Assembly: GCA_017536625.1 (NCBI GenBank) | Contig: JAFXGY010000018.1 | Coordinates: forward strand, 62,001-126,000 | Direction of reading: 5' to 3' | DNA length: 64,000 nt | Origin: Oscillospiraceae bacterium | GTDB lineage: Bacteria > Bacillota > Clostridia > Oscillospirales > Ruminococcaceae | Part shown: positions 16,601 through 25,344 of the stretch, piece after piece | How the letters are laid out: every line of letters begins with the position of its first letter | Position numbering within the stretch: position 1 is the stretch's first letter | Made by a program: the position numbers and the translations under genes | Notes under the pieces: model-generated | The model's input: the letters and a program-made list of their open reading frames with translations, nothing else | The model's database searches: none | Told to the model about the DNA's origin: nothing

Positions 16601-19600
16601 ACTACGGTGTAAAAATCGACTACAGTAACGCAGTAGTTCTTGAAAACGTAGATATCACTGCAACTGTTGCAGCTGTTCTCAACTCCAACTATGGAGCAAA
16701 GACCATTACCATCAAAAACAGCGACATCAGCATTCTTGGTACTTGGACAAGAAACGACACTATCAAGAGCACTTATGTATTCGAGGGCGATAACTCTATT
16801 GATGAATTCGTCATTGATGCGGCTATCGACGTATTCAAACTTGCAGCAGGTGCAACCCTTACTGCTCCCGAAGACATTGAAGTAATCACCGACGTTGAAG
16901 ACCATCAGGTTAAATATGAAAACGGTGCTTACATCGTTGTTGAAAAAGATTTTGTTGCACAGGTTGGCGAAACCAAATACGAAAGCCTTGAAGAAGCAGT
17001 TGCAGCTGCAACTGAAGGCGCAACCATCACTCTTCTTGCTGACGTAGTTCTTGCCGATACTCTTACCATTCCGGCAGAAAAAACCATCACCCTCGACCTC
17101 AACGGCAAGACCATCAGCCAGACCAAAGCACAGACTGCAGGCTATCAGATGATCCTCAACGATGGTAACCTTACCATTGCAGACTCTGTCGGCACCGGTA
17201 AAATCAGCTATACTGACTCCGGCAACGGCGGCGAATATATCTCTGATACCATCTATAACAGAGGTACTCTTGTTATTAAAGGCGGTACCATTGAAAACCT
17301 CAGCTCTGAAACTGTTGCTTCCAATGGCTATCCTCACGCAGTAGATAACTATTCCGGTATCCGCGATACATCTCTCACCATCGAAGGCGGCACCATTTAC
17401 TGCGCTGAATATTCCGCAATCCGCATGTTCTGCGTAAGCGCAACCAACAAAGCTGACCTTGTTATCAACGGCGGCACTATAAAAGGCGCAGTTGATATGC
17501 AGAACGGCACCAAAGATGCTGCTCTTGGTTCTCTTACCATAAACGACGGTACCTTTGAAACCACCAAAAATGCAAACAACATTCGTTTTGCAAACTGGAA
17601 CGGCGGCGCAACCGAATACGGCATCACCGCTGAAATCAAAGGCGGTTCCTTCAACGGCGGAATCACTACCCAGTATGTTCCCGCTGCTGCAAACTGGAAC
17701 AGCAAAATCATCACCGGCGGTACTTTCTCTGTTGACCCGTCTAAATATCTTGCTGAAGGATATGTAGCTGTTGAAAACGGCGACGGCACTTACGGCGTAG
17801 AAGTATGGGACTATACTATCAAAAACAAAGCCCAGCTGCTTATGTTTGCTGAAATGGTAAACGGCGGCGAAACCTTCGCAGGCAAAACCGTAACCCTTGC
17901 AGCAGATATCGACCTTGCAGGTATCGACTGGACTCCTATCGGTAACGATACCAACTATTTCTGTGGTACTTTTGATGGTCAGAACCACATCATCAGCAAC
18001 ATGACCATCAACGTCAACACCCCCGACGAAAATGTATTTGCAGGTCTTTTCGGCGGCATCAAGAAAGCTACTGTCAAGAACCTGACCATGACTAATGTCA
18101 ACATCGACGCTGTCGGCGCAAAAGTTCGTGCGGCGGCCGTTGTTGGTATTGCACACAGCAACAGCGAAAACAGAACTGATGCTACTATCAATTTTGAAAA
18201 CATCGCTGTTAATGGCTGCACCATCAAAGCAGAAGCAAAATCCGGTTCTGCATTGGTCGGCGGTGTTGTTGGCTATAACTACCCCGCAGACATGAGCAAC
18301 ATTACCGTTTCCGACCTTACCATCAATGCTAAAGCAGAAGGCAACGAAGTTCGCGCAGCAGCCATCAATGGTTATGTCTGCGGTCAGAATATCAGCAACA
18401 ACGGCAACACCAGAGCTCCGATGACTGTTGATACTTTCAACGTAAGCAATGTTTCCATCACTGCAGATGCCTATACTGTTTTCGCAGGCGGTTATGCTCC
18501 TTATACTTATTATGGATATATCACCCTCAAAGACGGCAATATCGACGGTCTTGAAATAGACGTTGACGCACACGAAGCATTCGTCGGCGGTCTTGTTGGT
18601 TATTTCTGGAGAAGCGATAACGGTCATACCGTAAATAATGTTAATATTACTGGCATCGACTTCGACGTAACCACCGATTACCTTGGCGAAACCCGTATCG
18701 GCGGTGTTGTTGGTACTTCCCAGAGCCCCAACACCAAATATACTAACGTTTCCGTTTCCGGTAAAATCGTTGAACGCTGCAGCGACTCCGAAAACCCTGT
18801 AAACTATCACGCAAAAGTCGGCGGCTTCGTTGCAAGAACTTACGAATACGCACAGCAGACTTACACCAACTGCGTTGCTGACGTTGACGTAACCGGTTCC
18901 AACATTGCCGGCGGATTCGTTGGTAACCACAACTCCACCGTAAGCTATGTAAACTGCGAAGCAAAAGGTGACGTTACCGCAAACACCGCAGGTGGATTTG
19001 CAGGACGCATTACCGAGCACGGATATACCACCGATGTTACTTTCGACAGCTGCAAAGCTTTCGGCGTAGTTACCGGTACTAATGTTGCAGGCGGCTTCAT
19101 CGGCTCCACCGCAAACCACGGCTGGGCTGCCTGGGCAGCCGGCAACGGCACCGCTTACGGCAAAAACATCACCCTTAAAGACTGCGTTGCTTCCGAAACA
19201 GTAACTGTAACTGGCAATACTAAATACGTAGCAGGCGTTATCGGCGAAGCAAAAGTAGCAGATGGCAAAACCATCACCCTCGATAACGTAACTTATACTG
19301 TTGAACCTGCTATTTATCCTATAGTTGTTGCACAGATTGGCGATAAAGAGTATTACAGCCTCCAGGCAGCAGTTGAAGCTGCAACTGAAGGCGATACCAT
19401 TACCGTTGTTGCTGACATCGAACTTGACGAAACCCTTATCATTCCGGCAGGAAAAACCATCACCCTTGACCTCAATGGTAAGACTGTTTCCTACACTTCT
19501 AATACTCCCGGCGAAGATATGATTACCAACAAAGGTAACCTTACCATAACCGACAGCACCGAAGCTAAAGCAGGTAAACTTACTTATAACAATACTGATA

Positions 19601-22600
19601 CTACCGCTTCCAATGTAACTGTAAGCACTATCAGTACTGAACCCGGTTCTGTTCTTACTGTTAAAGCAGGCACCATTGAGAACAAAACTGTAAAAGCAGA
19701 TGGCTCCTCCATTTATCCTTATGCTATCGACATTCTCACTAACGGCTCCCTCGGCGACGTAACTGTTAATGTTGAAGGCGGCACCGTATATTCCGATTAC
19801 ATGGCAATTCGTCAGTTCAACAACGGCGAAGCTTGCAAAAATACTCTTAATGTAACCAGCGGTTATATCTACGGTGCAAAACGCGCAATCCAGATTCACT
19901 TTAAGAATAACGCTGCTTACACCACCATTTCCGGCGGTAAAGTTGAAGGTGGAAATTATTCTCTCTGCTTCCTCACCACTTCCGAAAATGTTTCTGTAAC
20001 CGGCGGCGAATTCATCGGTGATGTCTGGTATTCCGGTACCAAAGGCTTCATCTCCGGCGGTACTTACACCCAGGATGTTTTCGAATACCTCGCTCCCGAT
20101 ACCGGTCTTGTTTATGACGAAGTAACCGACACTTATACCACCACCAATCACGTTTATAATCTTTATTTCCGTGATCCTGTAACCGGCGAACAGTCTGCCG
20201 ACGTTGGTCCTCTTCAGGGCAACGACCCCGCAAGCCTTGTTGCACTCGGTAAGTTCTTCTATGCAGATTATTACAAGATGGAACTTGAGGTTCTTTACAA
20301 CGCGAAAATCGATGAAACCATCGTTATCGATTATCCGATGACTGTAAACCTCAACGGCAAAACCCTTACTGTAACCGACGATATGTACGCAACCCCTGCA
20401 ATCCGCGTTCTTTCCGACGTAACCGTTAAAGGCGGCACCATTGACGCAACCGCAGGAACCAGCACTTATGCATTCATCGTCGGTAACAGCAATACCGCAG
20501 GTACCCTCACCATCAAAGACGGTACTTATAAAGGTAGCGTAACCGCTGTTTCCGTTACCAAAGGTATTGCAACCATTGAAGACGGTACTTTTGAAGCAAC
20601 CGAATATGAAGGTGCTCATGAATTCACCCTCAACTGCATCGACGCAAACTATAAAGACGGTTCTGCAAAGATTGAAGTTGAAGGCGGCACTTTCTATAAG
20701 TTCAACCCCGCAGACAACGCAGCTGAAGGCGCAGGCACCAACTTTGTTCCTAAAGGTTATAAAGCAACTCAGGAAGGCGATAACTACACCGTAGCTGCAA
20801 ACATGATTTTCGAAATCCGTCTTACCGATGCAAACGGCGAAGCTCATTGGCTTTCTCCTTTGAGAAGCAATGACCCCAACAGCATTCTTGAAACCGGTAA
20901 AGTTTGGTATGATTCCCTCCAGGGAACTTACGATTTCACTCTTGTATTCCTTGAAGATTACGAGCTTGATGAAACCGTTGTTGTAAACTTCCCGCTTACC
21001 ATTGACGGTGCAGGCAAAACTCTTACCGGCATGATTGAAAACCGTGCTGAACTCACTATTAAAAATGTTACTGTCGATGGCGGCGATCTTGCTGCAATTG
21101 ATAACTACGGCAAGCTCACTGTTGAATCCGGTACTTATTCCGGTGCAATGTCCGCAATTTATAACAACGAACTCACTTCCGGCGAAAAAGCAGAAGTTAT
21201 TATCAAAGACGGCGAATTCACCGCCCCCGGAGATTGGTGCGCAACCATCGAAAACCGTTACGGCATTCTTACTGTCAACGGCGGTAAAATCACCGCAACC
21301 GCCGACGCAAGCTATGCTATCGTAGATACCTGCGGCGAAACCACCATCAACGGCGGCGAAATCATTTCTGCAAAAGGAACTGCTGTTGAAACTTATGATG
21401 GCAAAATCGTAATTAGAGACGGTGAATTCACCGGTAAGGTAATTGTTGAAAACCAGGCAGGTGAAGTCGACGTTTACGGCGGCACTCTTGTTTCCAACAC
21501 TCCTGAATATTATTACGGTCTTACCATTGCAAATGGCGGCGCCACCACCCTTTACGGCGGTACTTATGAAAGAGATTACACCACCGCAGCAGGCACTTCC
21601 GTTAAAGTTGCAGAAGGCTATGCAGTCGAAAACAACGGCGACGGTACTTATACCGTTAAAGAACTGCCCGATGTTGCAGCTATTGGCGAAACCAAATATA
21701 AATCTCTTGCAAAAGCAATCGCAGCTGCACAGCCCGGCGATATCATCACCTTCCTTGCTGACATTACCGAAAACGTAACCGTAAGCAAGAGCGTTACCAT
21801 TGACGGTGCAAAATTCAAGTACACCGGAACAATGACTGTAAGCGCTGGTTTTACCGTTACTGTTCAGAATGTCAAATTTGTAAACGGCGGTATTGATAAG
21901 AGCACAAAATCTACTACCGGTACTTATACCATTAAGAATTGTACCTTTGACGGTGAAGGCAAATATGCTTATCCGCTGCGTTTCAAAGGCGCAAATAACG
22001 TTACTGTTGAAAATTGTACTGTAAAGAATTATCTTTATTCTTTCCTCTACATCACTTCCGGTACAAATACTGTATCTGTCAATAATGTAACTGTTGAAGA
22101 TTGTCCCAACTATGCAATTTATTTCTCTTCCGGCGTAAATAGTGCAACCATCGAGGGCCTTACTGTTAAGAACTCTAACAACGGATTTGTTATTAATAAC
22201 ACCGCTAACAGAGCTCTTACAATCAAGAATTGCAAGATGGAAAACGTTACCACTGCTATTAATCACTCTGACGGAACCAATACCATCACTTGCACCGTTC
22301 TTGGCAACGAAAATGACTTTGGCACTGCTGCCACCAGCCAGTACGCTAAATACGTTCTTGCTGAAACAACCGCAACCCTTACTGCACCTGAAAGTTATAC
22401 TGTAACCACCAGCGTTGCAGACCACGAGGTTGTTTACAGAGATGGCAAACACATCGTTATTAATCCTATCGCAAAAGTCATCGATAAAAACAATAACGAA
22501 GCCATTTATAACAGCCTCCAGGAAGCAATCAATGCAGCAGAAGACGATGAAACCGTTGTTCTTCTCAAGGATATCAACCTTGCTGAAACCGAACTTCAGA

Positions 22601-25191
22601 CTCTCGATGGTTCTTACGATACTTACTTCCTTGTTGAAGGCAAATCCGTAACCATCGACCTTGCCGGTCATAAGATTTTCGGCGCATATACCGGTTCCAT
22701 GCTTGTTGGTGTATTCTCCACCGATAAGAACGGTCATATCACCCTTACCGGTAACGGTACTGTTGATGTAACCGCAACCGGCAGCGTTTACTGCCTTATC
22801 ACTGCGTATAATGACGGTTCTACTTTCACCATCAAAAACGGTACCTATAAACTTGATAAAGCAAGAACTAATGGTGCCCTTGTCTATTACGGCGGCTATA
22901 CCGATAGAGCTGTTACTGTTAACGGAGGTACCTTCTATCTCGGCAATATTGACGATGTAAACAGTCCCTGGATCTTCAACGTATATGGCGCAGGCGACCA
23001 TTACATTTATGTAACCGGCGGTACTTATTACTTTGATATCAACCGTCAGAAGTGGAGCAATGAAGTTCTTGTTCCCGAAACTTATTACACTGTTGACAAC
23101 GGTGACGGCACCTGGACTGTAAAAGACGGCGCTGTTGCTTATGTCAAAACCGGCATGCTCACTGGTCCTTACTATGCACCCAAAAACATCGGTTATGCAA
23201 CTATCGAAGAAGCATTTGAAGCGGCAGTTGCATATAACGACAGACCTATCACTTTGCTTGAAAGCGTAGATCTTGAAGCAAATGTTGAAATCAGCATTCC
23301 TAACATCGTCCTTGACTGCGGCGACTACACTCTTACCTGCGGCGACAAAGAAATCAAACTTACCACCGCAGAAGCAACCCTTACCGCACCCGAAGGCCTT
23401 AATGTAACAACCAGCGTTGAAGGCGCAACCGCATTCTATGACGGCACCAAATACTATGTTGGTTATGCAGTTGCAGCAATCGGCAACACCAATTATCCCA
23501 GCCTCCAGGCAGCAATCAATGCGGCTGCACAGACCGGAGATACCATTGTTCTTCTCAAGGATATCAACCTTGCTGAAGCCGAACTTCAGACTCTCGATGG
23601 TTCTTACGACACTTACTTCAAGGTTGAAGGCAAAAACGTTACTCTTGACCTTGCCGGTCATAAGATTTCCGGCGAATATACCGGCACAAATATCATGCTT
23701 GTTGGTGTATTCTCCACCGATAACAATGGTCACCTTACCCTTACCGGTAACGGCACCGTTGATGTAACCGCAACCAATAAAGTTTATAGCCTTATTGCAA
23801 ACTATGAGAATGGTTGCTCCATCACCATCGAAAACGGTACTTACAAACTTGATAACGCTTCCGACTCCCTTATTTATTCCGGAGCAGATGAATGCGTTAC
23901 CGTAAAAGGCGGTAACTTCACTCTTGGTAATGTAGGCACCGGCTCCAACGATTCTCCTTGGATCTTCAACGCTAAAGGCCAGAACACTGCAAACATCATT
24001 GTTACCGGCGGTACCTTCAATGCAGATATCTTCCATCAGTATTACATCTTTGAAGTAAAAGATACTACTGAAGTAGCAGAATTGCTCGGTGTTCCCGTTA
24101 AAGCCGCACAGAACAACGGCGACGGTACCTGGACTGTTGTTGACGCAGTTGCTTATGTAAATGAGCAGCATAAGAGCGACAAGTATTATACCCAGAATAC
24201 CGGTTATGCAACCATTGAGGAAGCATTTGCTGCTGCCGGCGAGTATGTCAACGGTAATTTGGGTTACACCGTAACTCTTGTTAAAGATGTAAATGAAACC
24301 GTAACCGTTGAACTCGGCAAAGCAATCACTCTTGAACTCAACGGCAAAACTTTCAGCGGCGAAATCGTTCTTACTGATGCAGAAAAAGCAGAACTTACTG
24401 CAGTTAAAGAGCTTAATGTAACTTCCGGCGTTGATGGATACTTCGTTGTTTATGAAAACGGTACCCATAAACTTGCAGAAGCTGTTGCAGAAATCGTTGA
24501 AACCGGCGCTATATTTACAACTGTTCAGGAAGCAGCTGATGCAGCAAGCGAAAACCAGACTGTTAGACTTCTTGCAAATTCTGAAGAAGATATTGTAATG
24601 CTTGGTAACGGAATCACCCTTAACCTTAACGGAAAAGTTCTTACCACAAGAAGATTTATTTCCTTTGAAGGTGACCAGGTGACCGACAGCTACATCGACA
24701 ATAATAAAACCATCGAAGGTACCGGTCTTCTTAAAGCAGACAAGATCATTATCGATGACGGAAACACATACGCTCCTGTCTGGACCGGCGAAGGATATCT
24801 GTTTGCTGACGTTAAATTTGCTATTAGTTCTGAAACAACCACTAACGGCGTTAAATTCACTTTCCTTCCTGCACCTATTCTTGATGTTGTAGAAATGTTC
24901 AAAGATGGCGTGGCAGATAACAAAGTGGGTATTGTTCTCCGTATTTACTGGGATTCCGTGGTTGATGGTAAAATAGCAACTTCTTCCATGGATGTCACTA
25001 TCCCTGAGAGCTTGGTTGAATCCATTTACGGACAAAATACTGGAACTCAATTCGGATATCCTAAGCGCTTCTCTGTTGAATTCACCAATGTAGCCAGCTT
25101 CTCTAATCTTTCTGCACAGGCTATGGTTATATCCGACTTTGGTCCTTCTGACTGCAGTAATGTAAAAGCCGCTCCTGTTGTCAACAACTAA
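13678..25191 (+). CDS. Giant secreted beta-helix repeat protein (3,837 residues)
   Basis: Exported surface or matrix protein, probably adhesive; no enzyme motif is recognised. Residues 1-27 are a Sec signal peptide (KNFKRF, hydrophobic core, cleavage near IAYG). An acidic linker of Glu-rich repeats (30-78) follows. Residues about 80-480 and 1380-1880 are GLUG-type beta-helix regions (GKYVKLTEDINL, FDGGDHTITGL, many GGxxG turns). An InlB-B-like segment (FVGWYDNAELTG, YYAKW) lies near 500. Nine modules of one type start near residues 856, 1094, 1885, 2667, 2932, 3154, 3266, 3492 and 3604. They have the pattern AxIGxxxYxSLxxAIxAA, TITLLxDI and ITLDLNGKT and are right-handed beta-helix-like. The modules at 2932 and 3266 share long nearly identical DNA 990 bp apart. 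The C-terminus (3700-3837) is a different, non-repetitive domain. No LPxTG, SLH, dockerin or C-terminal TM is seen, so anchoring is unexplained. The ATG follows AAGGAAGG. The 43-residue peptide gene starts 17 nt after the stop. Confidence 0.9.
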   Translation: MKNFKRFLSLALAVLMTLSYAPTIAYGIELEQATDALIEYIEPVEEGELSTEPIESPEEGEILEEGGEAELLAEVTETTLDGEGTAESPYLINDLDDLKWFRDDVNSGKTYAGKYVKLTEDINLTGEVWTPIGTSNYDKTPTTEGVKMFAGNFDGGDHTITGLSSVGYVPASSETGSTEYSFGLFGYVYGANISNVKLADVNIECGTRTDSEGNEVYGSGVAALVGYYFPANEKATVIENCHVLSGTVAASNNMGGLIGHMDSQLSQPKVDITIRDCSNAAAVTTEAREAGGILGLMNSAREEGNYLVTMRGTVTFENCVNTGAITSLGGGAPSAGGILGRDHNQAAGQRLKIVFDGCENSGTITVTANGETHAAGIGAGYYSAGAWLIAKDCENTGDVVVNGTGDVYAGGLISYGGVVELIDSTSTGTVTGGIGNTHVGGAQSILFLEKMDNFTDTVNGYTYYLNGGTSPEYAALVDDAAYGGNFHLVETAYKDGSEFVGWYDNAELTGEAYTALNANVKTYYAKWVVCAEKVGTFAELQAALENGKTNIELTGDIYVDESIDLTGIEIDVKDYNLYIATIVRVTEEKEDYNVTETKAGSITGFNGTPGYVISLDGGNTWITDTTNGNAQAVTVKTDGTTVLSTSFQSAFTSANTGEIVHLLKDVHVQSTNPKKNNGPLRSYYGLILEGNGHTIYTDLESSGASNEYATIKFTSYLAGTGPEVNPVLKNVTIDSQKNAKADLDFVSGDVTFTVTMYNVNLLGNCQYASFAMKSPSMIINKSKVEIYDCTIPSWDAGSANAIDLYSGEYSLTLNSKCTVYGGTFTKDVTNYLAEGRKIEMVDGKYVVKIDPTYGKVAEVNGEYYETLAKAIEAAQPGDTITFLADITEDVTISKNLTIDGANKTYTGMMTLKADTTIQNVNFDGKGYNGYAVETRGANYLTIEDCTAKNYGYGFVQLASGTALTTVKNVTASNMNYGVKIDYSNAVVLENVDITATVAAVLNSNYGAKTITIKNSDISILGTWTRNDTIKSTYVFEGDNSIDEFVIDAAIDVFKLAAGATLTAPEDIEVITDVEDHQVKYENGAYIVVEKDFVAQVGETKYESLEEAVAAATEGATITLLADVVLADTLTIPAEKTITLDLNGKTISQTKAQTAGYQMILNDGNLTIADSVGTGKISYTDSGNGGEYISDTIYNRGTLVIKGGTIENLSSETVASNGYPHAVDNYSGIRDTSLTIEGGTIYCAEYSAIRMFCVSATNKADLVINGGTIKGAVDMQNGTKDAALGSLTINDGTFETTKNANNIRFANWNGGATEYGITAEIKGGSFNGGITTQYVPAAANWNSKIITGGTFSVDPSKYLAEGYVAVENGDGTYGVEVWDYTIKNKAQLLMFAEMVNGGETFAGKTVTLAADIDLAGIDWTPIGNDTNYFCGTFDGQNHIISNMTINVNTPDENVFAGLFGGIKKATVKNLTMTNVNIDAVGAKVRAAAVVGIAHSNSENRTDATINFENIAVNGCTIKAEAKSGSALVGGVVGYNYPADMSNITVSDLTINAKAEGNEVRAAAINGYVCGQNISNNGNTRAPMTVDTFNVSNVSITADAYTVFAGGYAPYTYYGYITLKDGNIDGLEIDVDAHEAFVGGLVGYFWRSDNGHTVNNVNITGIDFDVTTDYLGETRIGGVVGTSQSPNTKYTNVSVSGKIVERCSDSENPVNYHAKVGGFVARTYEYAQQTYTNCVADVDVTGSNIAGGFVGNHNSTVSYVNCEAKGDVTANTAGGFAGRITEHGYTTDVTFDSCKAFGVVTGTNVAGGFIGSTANHGWAAWAAGNGTAYGKNITLKDCVASETVTVTGNTKYVAGVIGEAKVADGKTITLDNVTYTVEPAIYPIVVAQIGDKEYYSLQAAVEAATEGDTITVVADIELDETLIIPAGKTITLDLNGKTVSYTSNTPGEDMITNKGNLTITDSTEAKAGKLTYNNTDTTASNVTVSTISTEPGSVLTVKAGTIENKTVKADGSSIYPYAIDILTNGSLGDVTVNVEGGTVYSDYMAIRQFNNGEACKNTLNVTSGYIYGAKRAIQIHFKNNAAYTTISGGKVEGGNYSLCFLTTSENVSVTGGEFIGDVWYSGTKGFISGGTYTQDVFEYLAPDTGLVYDEVTDTYTTTNHVYNLYFRDPVTGEQSADVGPLQGNDPASLVALGKFFYADYYKMELEVLYNAKIDETIVIDYPMTVNLNGKTLTVTDDMYATPAIRVLSDVTVKGGTIDATAGTSTYAFIVGNSNTAGTLTIKDGTYKGSVTAVSVTKGIATIEDGTFEATEYEGAHEFTLNCIDANYKDGSAKIEVEGGTFYKFNPADNAAEGAGTNFVPKGYKATQEGDNYTVAANMIFEIRLTDANGEAHWLSPLRSNDPNSILETGKVWYDSLQGTYDFTLVFLEDYELDETVVVNFPLTIDGAGKTLTGMIENRAELTIKNVTVDGGDLAAIDNYGKLTVESGTYSGAMSAIYNNELTSGEKAEVIIKDGEFTAPGDWCATIENRYGILTVNGGKITATADASYAIVDTCGETTINGGEIISAKGTAVETYDGKIVIRDGEFTGKVIVENQAGEVDVYGGTLVSNTPEYYYGLTIANGGATTLYGGTYERDYTTAAGTSVKVAEGYAVENNGDGTYTVKELPDVAAIGETKYKSLAKAIAAAQPGDIITFLADITENVTVSKSVTIDGAKFKYTGTMTVSAGFTVTVQNVKFVNGGIDKSTKSTTGTYTIKNCTFDGEGKYAYPLRFKGANNVTVENCTVKNYLYSFLYITSGTNTVSVNNVTVEDCPNYAIYFSSGVNSATIEGLTVKNSNNGFVINNTANRALTIKNCKMENVTTAINHSDGTNTITCTVLGNENDFGTAATSQYAKYVLAETTATLTAPESYTVTTSVADHEVVYRDGKHIVINPIAKVIDKNNNEAIYNSLQEAINAAEDDETVVLLKDINLAETELQTLDGSYDTYFLVEGKSVTIDLAGHKIFGAYTGSMLVGVFSTDKNGHITLTGNGTVDVTATGSVYCLITAYNDGSTFTIKNGTYKLDKARTNGALVYYGGYTDRAVTVNGGTFYLGNIDDVNSPWIFNVYGAGDHYIYVTGGTYYFDINRQKWSNEVLVPETYYTVDNGDGTWTVKDGAVAYVKTGMLTGPYYAPKNIGYATIEEAFEAAVAYNDRPITLLESVDLEANVEISIPNIVLDCGDYTLTCGDKEIKLTTAEATLTAPEGLNVTTSVEGATAFYDGTKYYVGYAVAAIGNTNYPSLQAAINAAAQTGDTIVLLKDINLAEAELQTLDGSYDTYFKVEGKNVTLDLAGHKISGEYTGTNIMLVGVFSTDNNGHLTLTGNGTVDVTATNKVYSLIANYENGCSITIENGTYKLDNASDSLIYSGADECVTVKGGNFTLGNVGTGSNDSPWIFNAKGQNTANIIVTGGTFNADIFHQYYIFEVKDTTEVAELLGVPVKAAQNNGDGTWTVVDAVAYVNEQHKSDKYYTQNTGYATIEEAFAAAGEYVNGNLGYTVTLVKDVNETVTVELGKAITLELNGKTFSGEIVLTDAEKAELTAVKELNVTSGVDGYFVVYENGTHKLAEAVAEIVETGAIFTTVQEAADAASENQTVRLLANSEEDIVMLGNGITLNLNGKVLTTRRFISFEGDQVTDSYIDNNKTIEGTGLLKADKIIIDDGNTYAPVWTGEGYLFADVKFAISSETTTNGVKFTFLPAPILDVVEMFKDGVADNKVGIVLRIYWDSVVDGKIATSSMDVTIPESLVESIYGQNTGTQFGYPKRFSVEFTNVASFSNLSAQAMVISDFGPSDCSNVKAAPVVNN
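22558..24150 (+). repeat. Recent in-frame internal duplication in the giant gene (990-bp period)
   Basis: DNA starting GTTCTTCTCAAGGATATCAA at 22558 recurs at 23548 and stays nearly identical for over 80 bp before diverging. Similarity continues at protein level through the DLAGHKI, VGVFSTD and LTLTGNGTVDVTAT stretches. The period is exactly 330 codons. Confidence 0.8.
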
Positions 25192-25207
25192 TAGAAAGGT
25201 TGTAATT

Positions 25208-25339
25208 ATGAAAACTTATCAAAAACCTGATGTTGAATTTGTAAAATTCACTTCATTTGAATCGCTCACCATCGATCTTCCAAAAGACCCCATCATTGGT
25301 GAAGAAAGCAACACTTTTACTGAAGACGATTTCTCCTAA
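25208..25339 (+). CDS. 43-residue peptide, candidate RiPP-type precursor
   Basis: A very short ORF with its own ribosome site (AGAAAGG, 25193-25199), 17 nt after the giant gene's stop. It begins MKTYQKPDVEFVKF and ends in FTEDDFS. Residues 4-7 form a Y-x-x-P motif followed by alternating hydrophobics, like the leader segment bound by PqqD-type RRE domains in lasso-peptide systems. There is no cysteine. The C-terminal part (IIGEESNTFTEDDFS) is rich in Ser/Thr and acids, and the last residue is Ser. The genes behind it encode an HPr-kinase-like protein, a PqqD-like domain, a peptidase and an ABC exporter. That makes it the natural candidate for the modified and exported product. Function is inferred; it could also be a spurious ORF, but the ribosome site, position and motif argue against that. 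Confidence 0.7.
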   Translation: MKTYQKPDVEFVKFTSFESLTIDLPKDPIIGEESNTFTEDDFS

Positions 25340-25344
25340 TCCTT

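Noticed and set aside
13915-25050. A 3,711-codon open frame antisense to the giant repeat gene
   Set aside because: It has no ribosome site or promoter and its product is low-complexity nonsense rich in Phe, Cys and Gly. It arises because the sense gene almost never uses codons whose complements are stops, and the same effect gives long antisense frames over murD, purC-purF and the AICAR transformylase gene.
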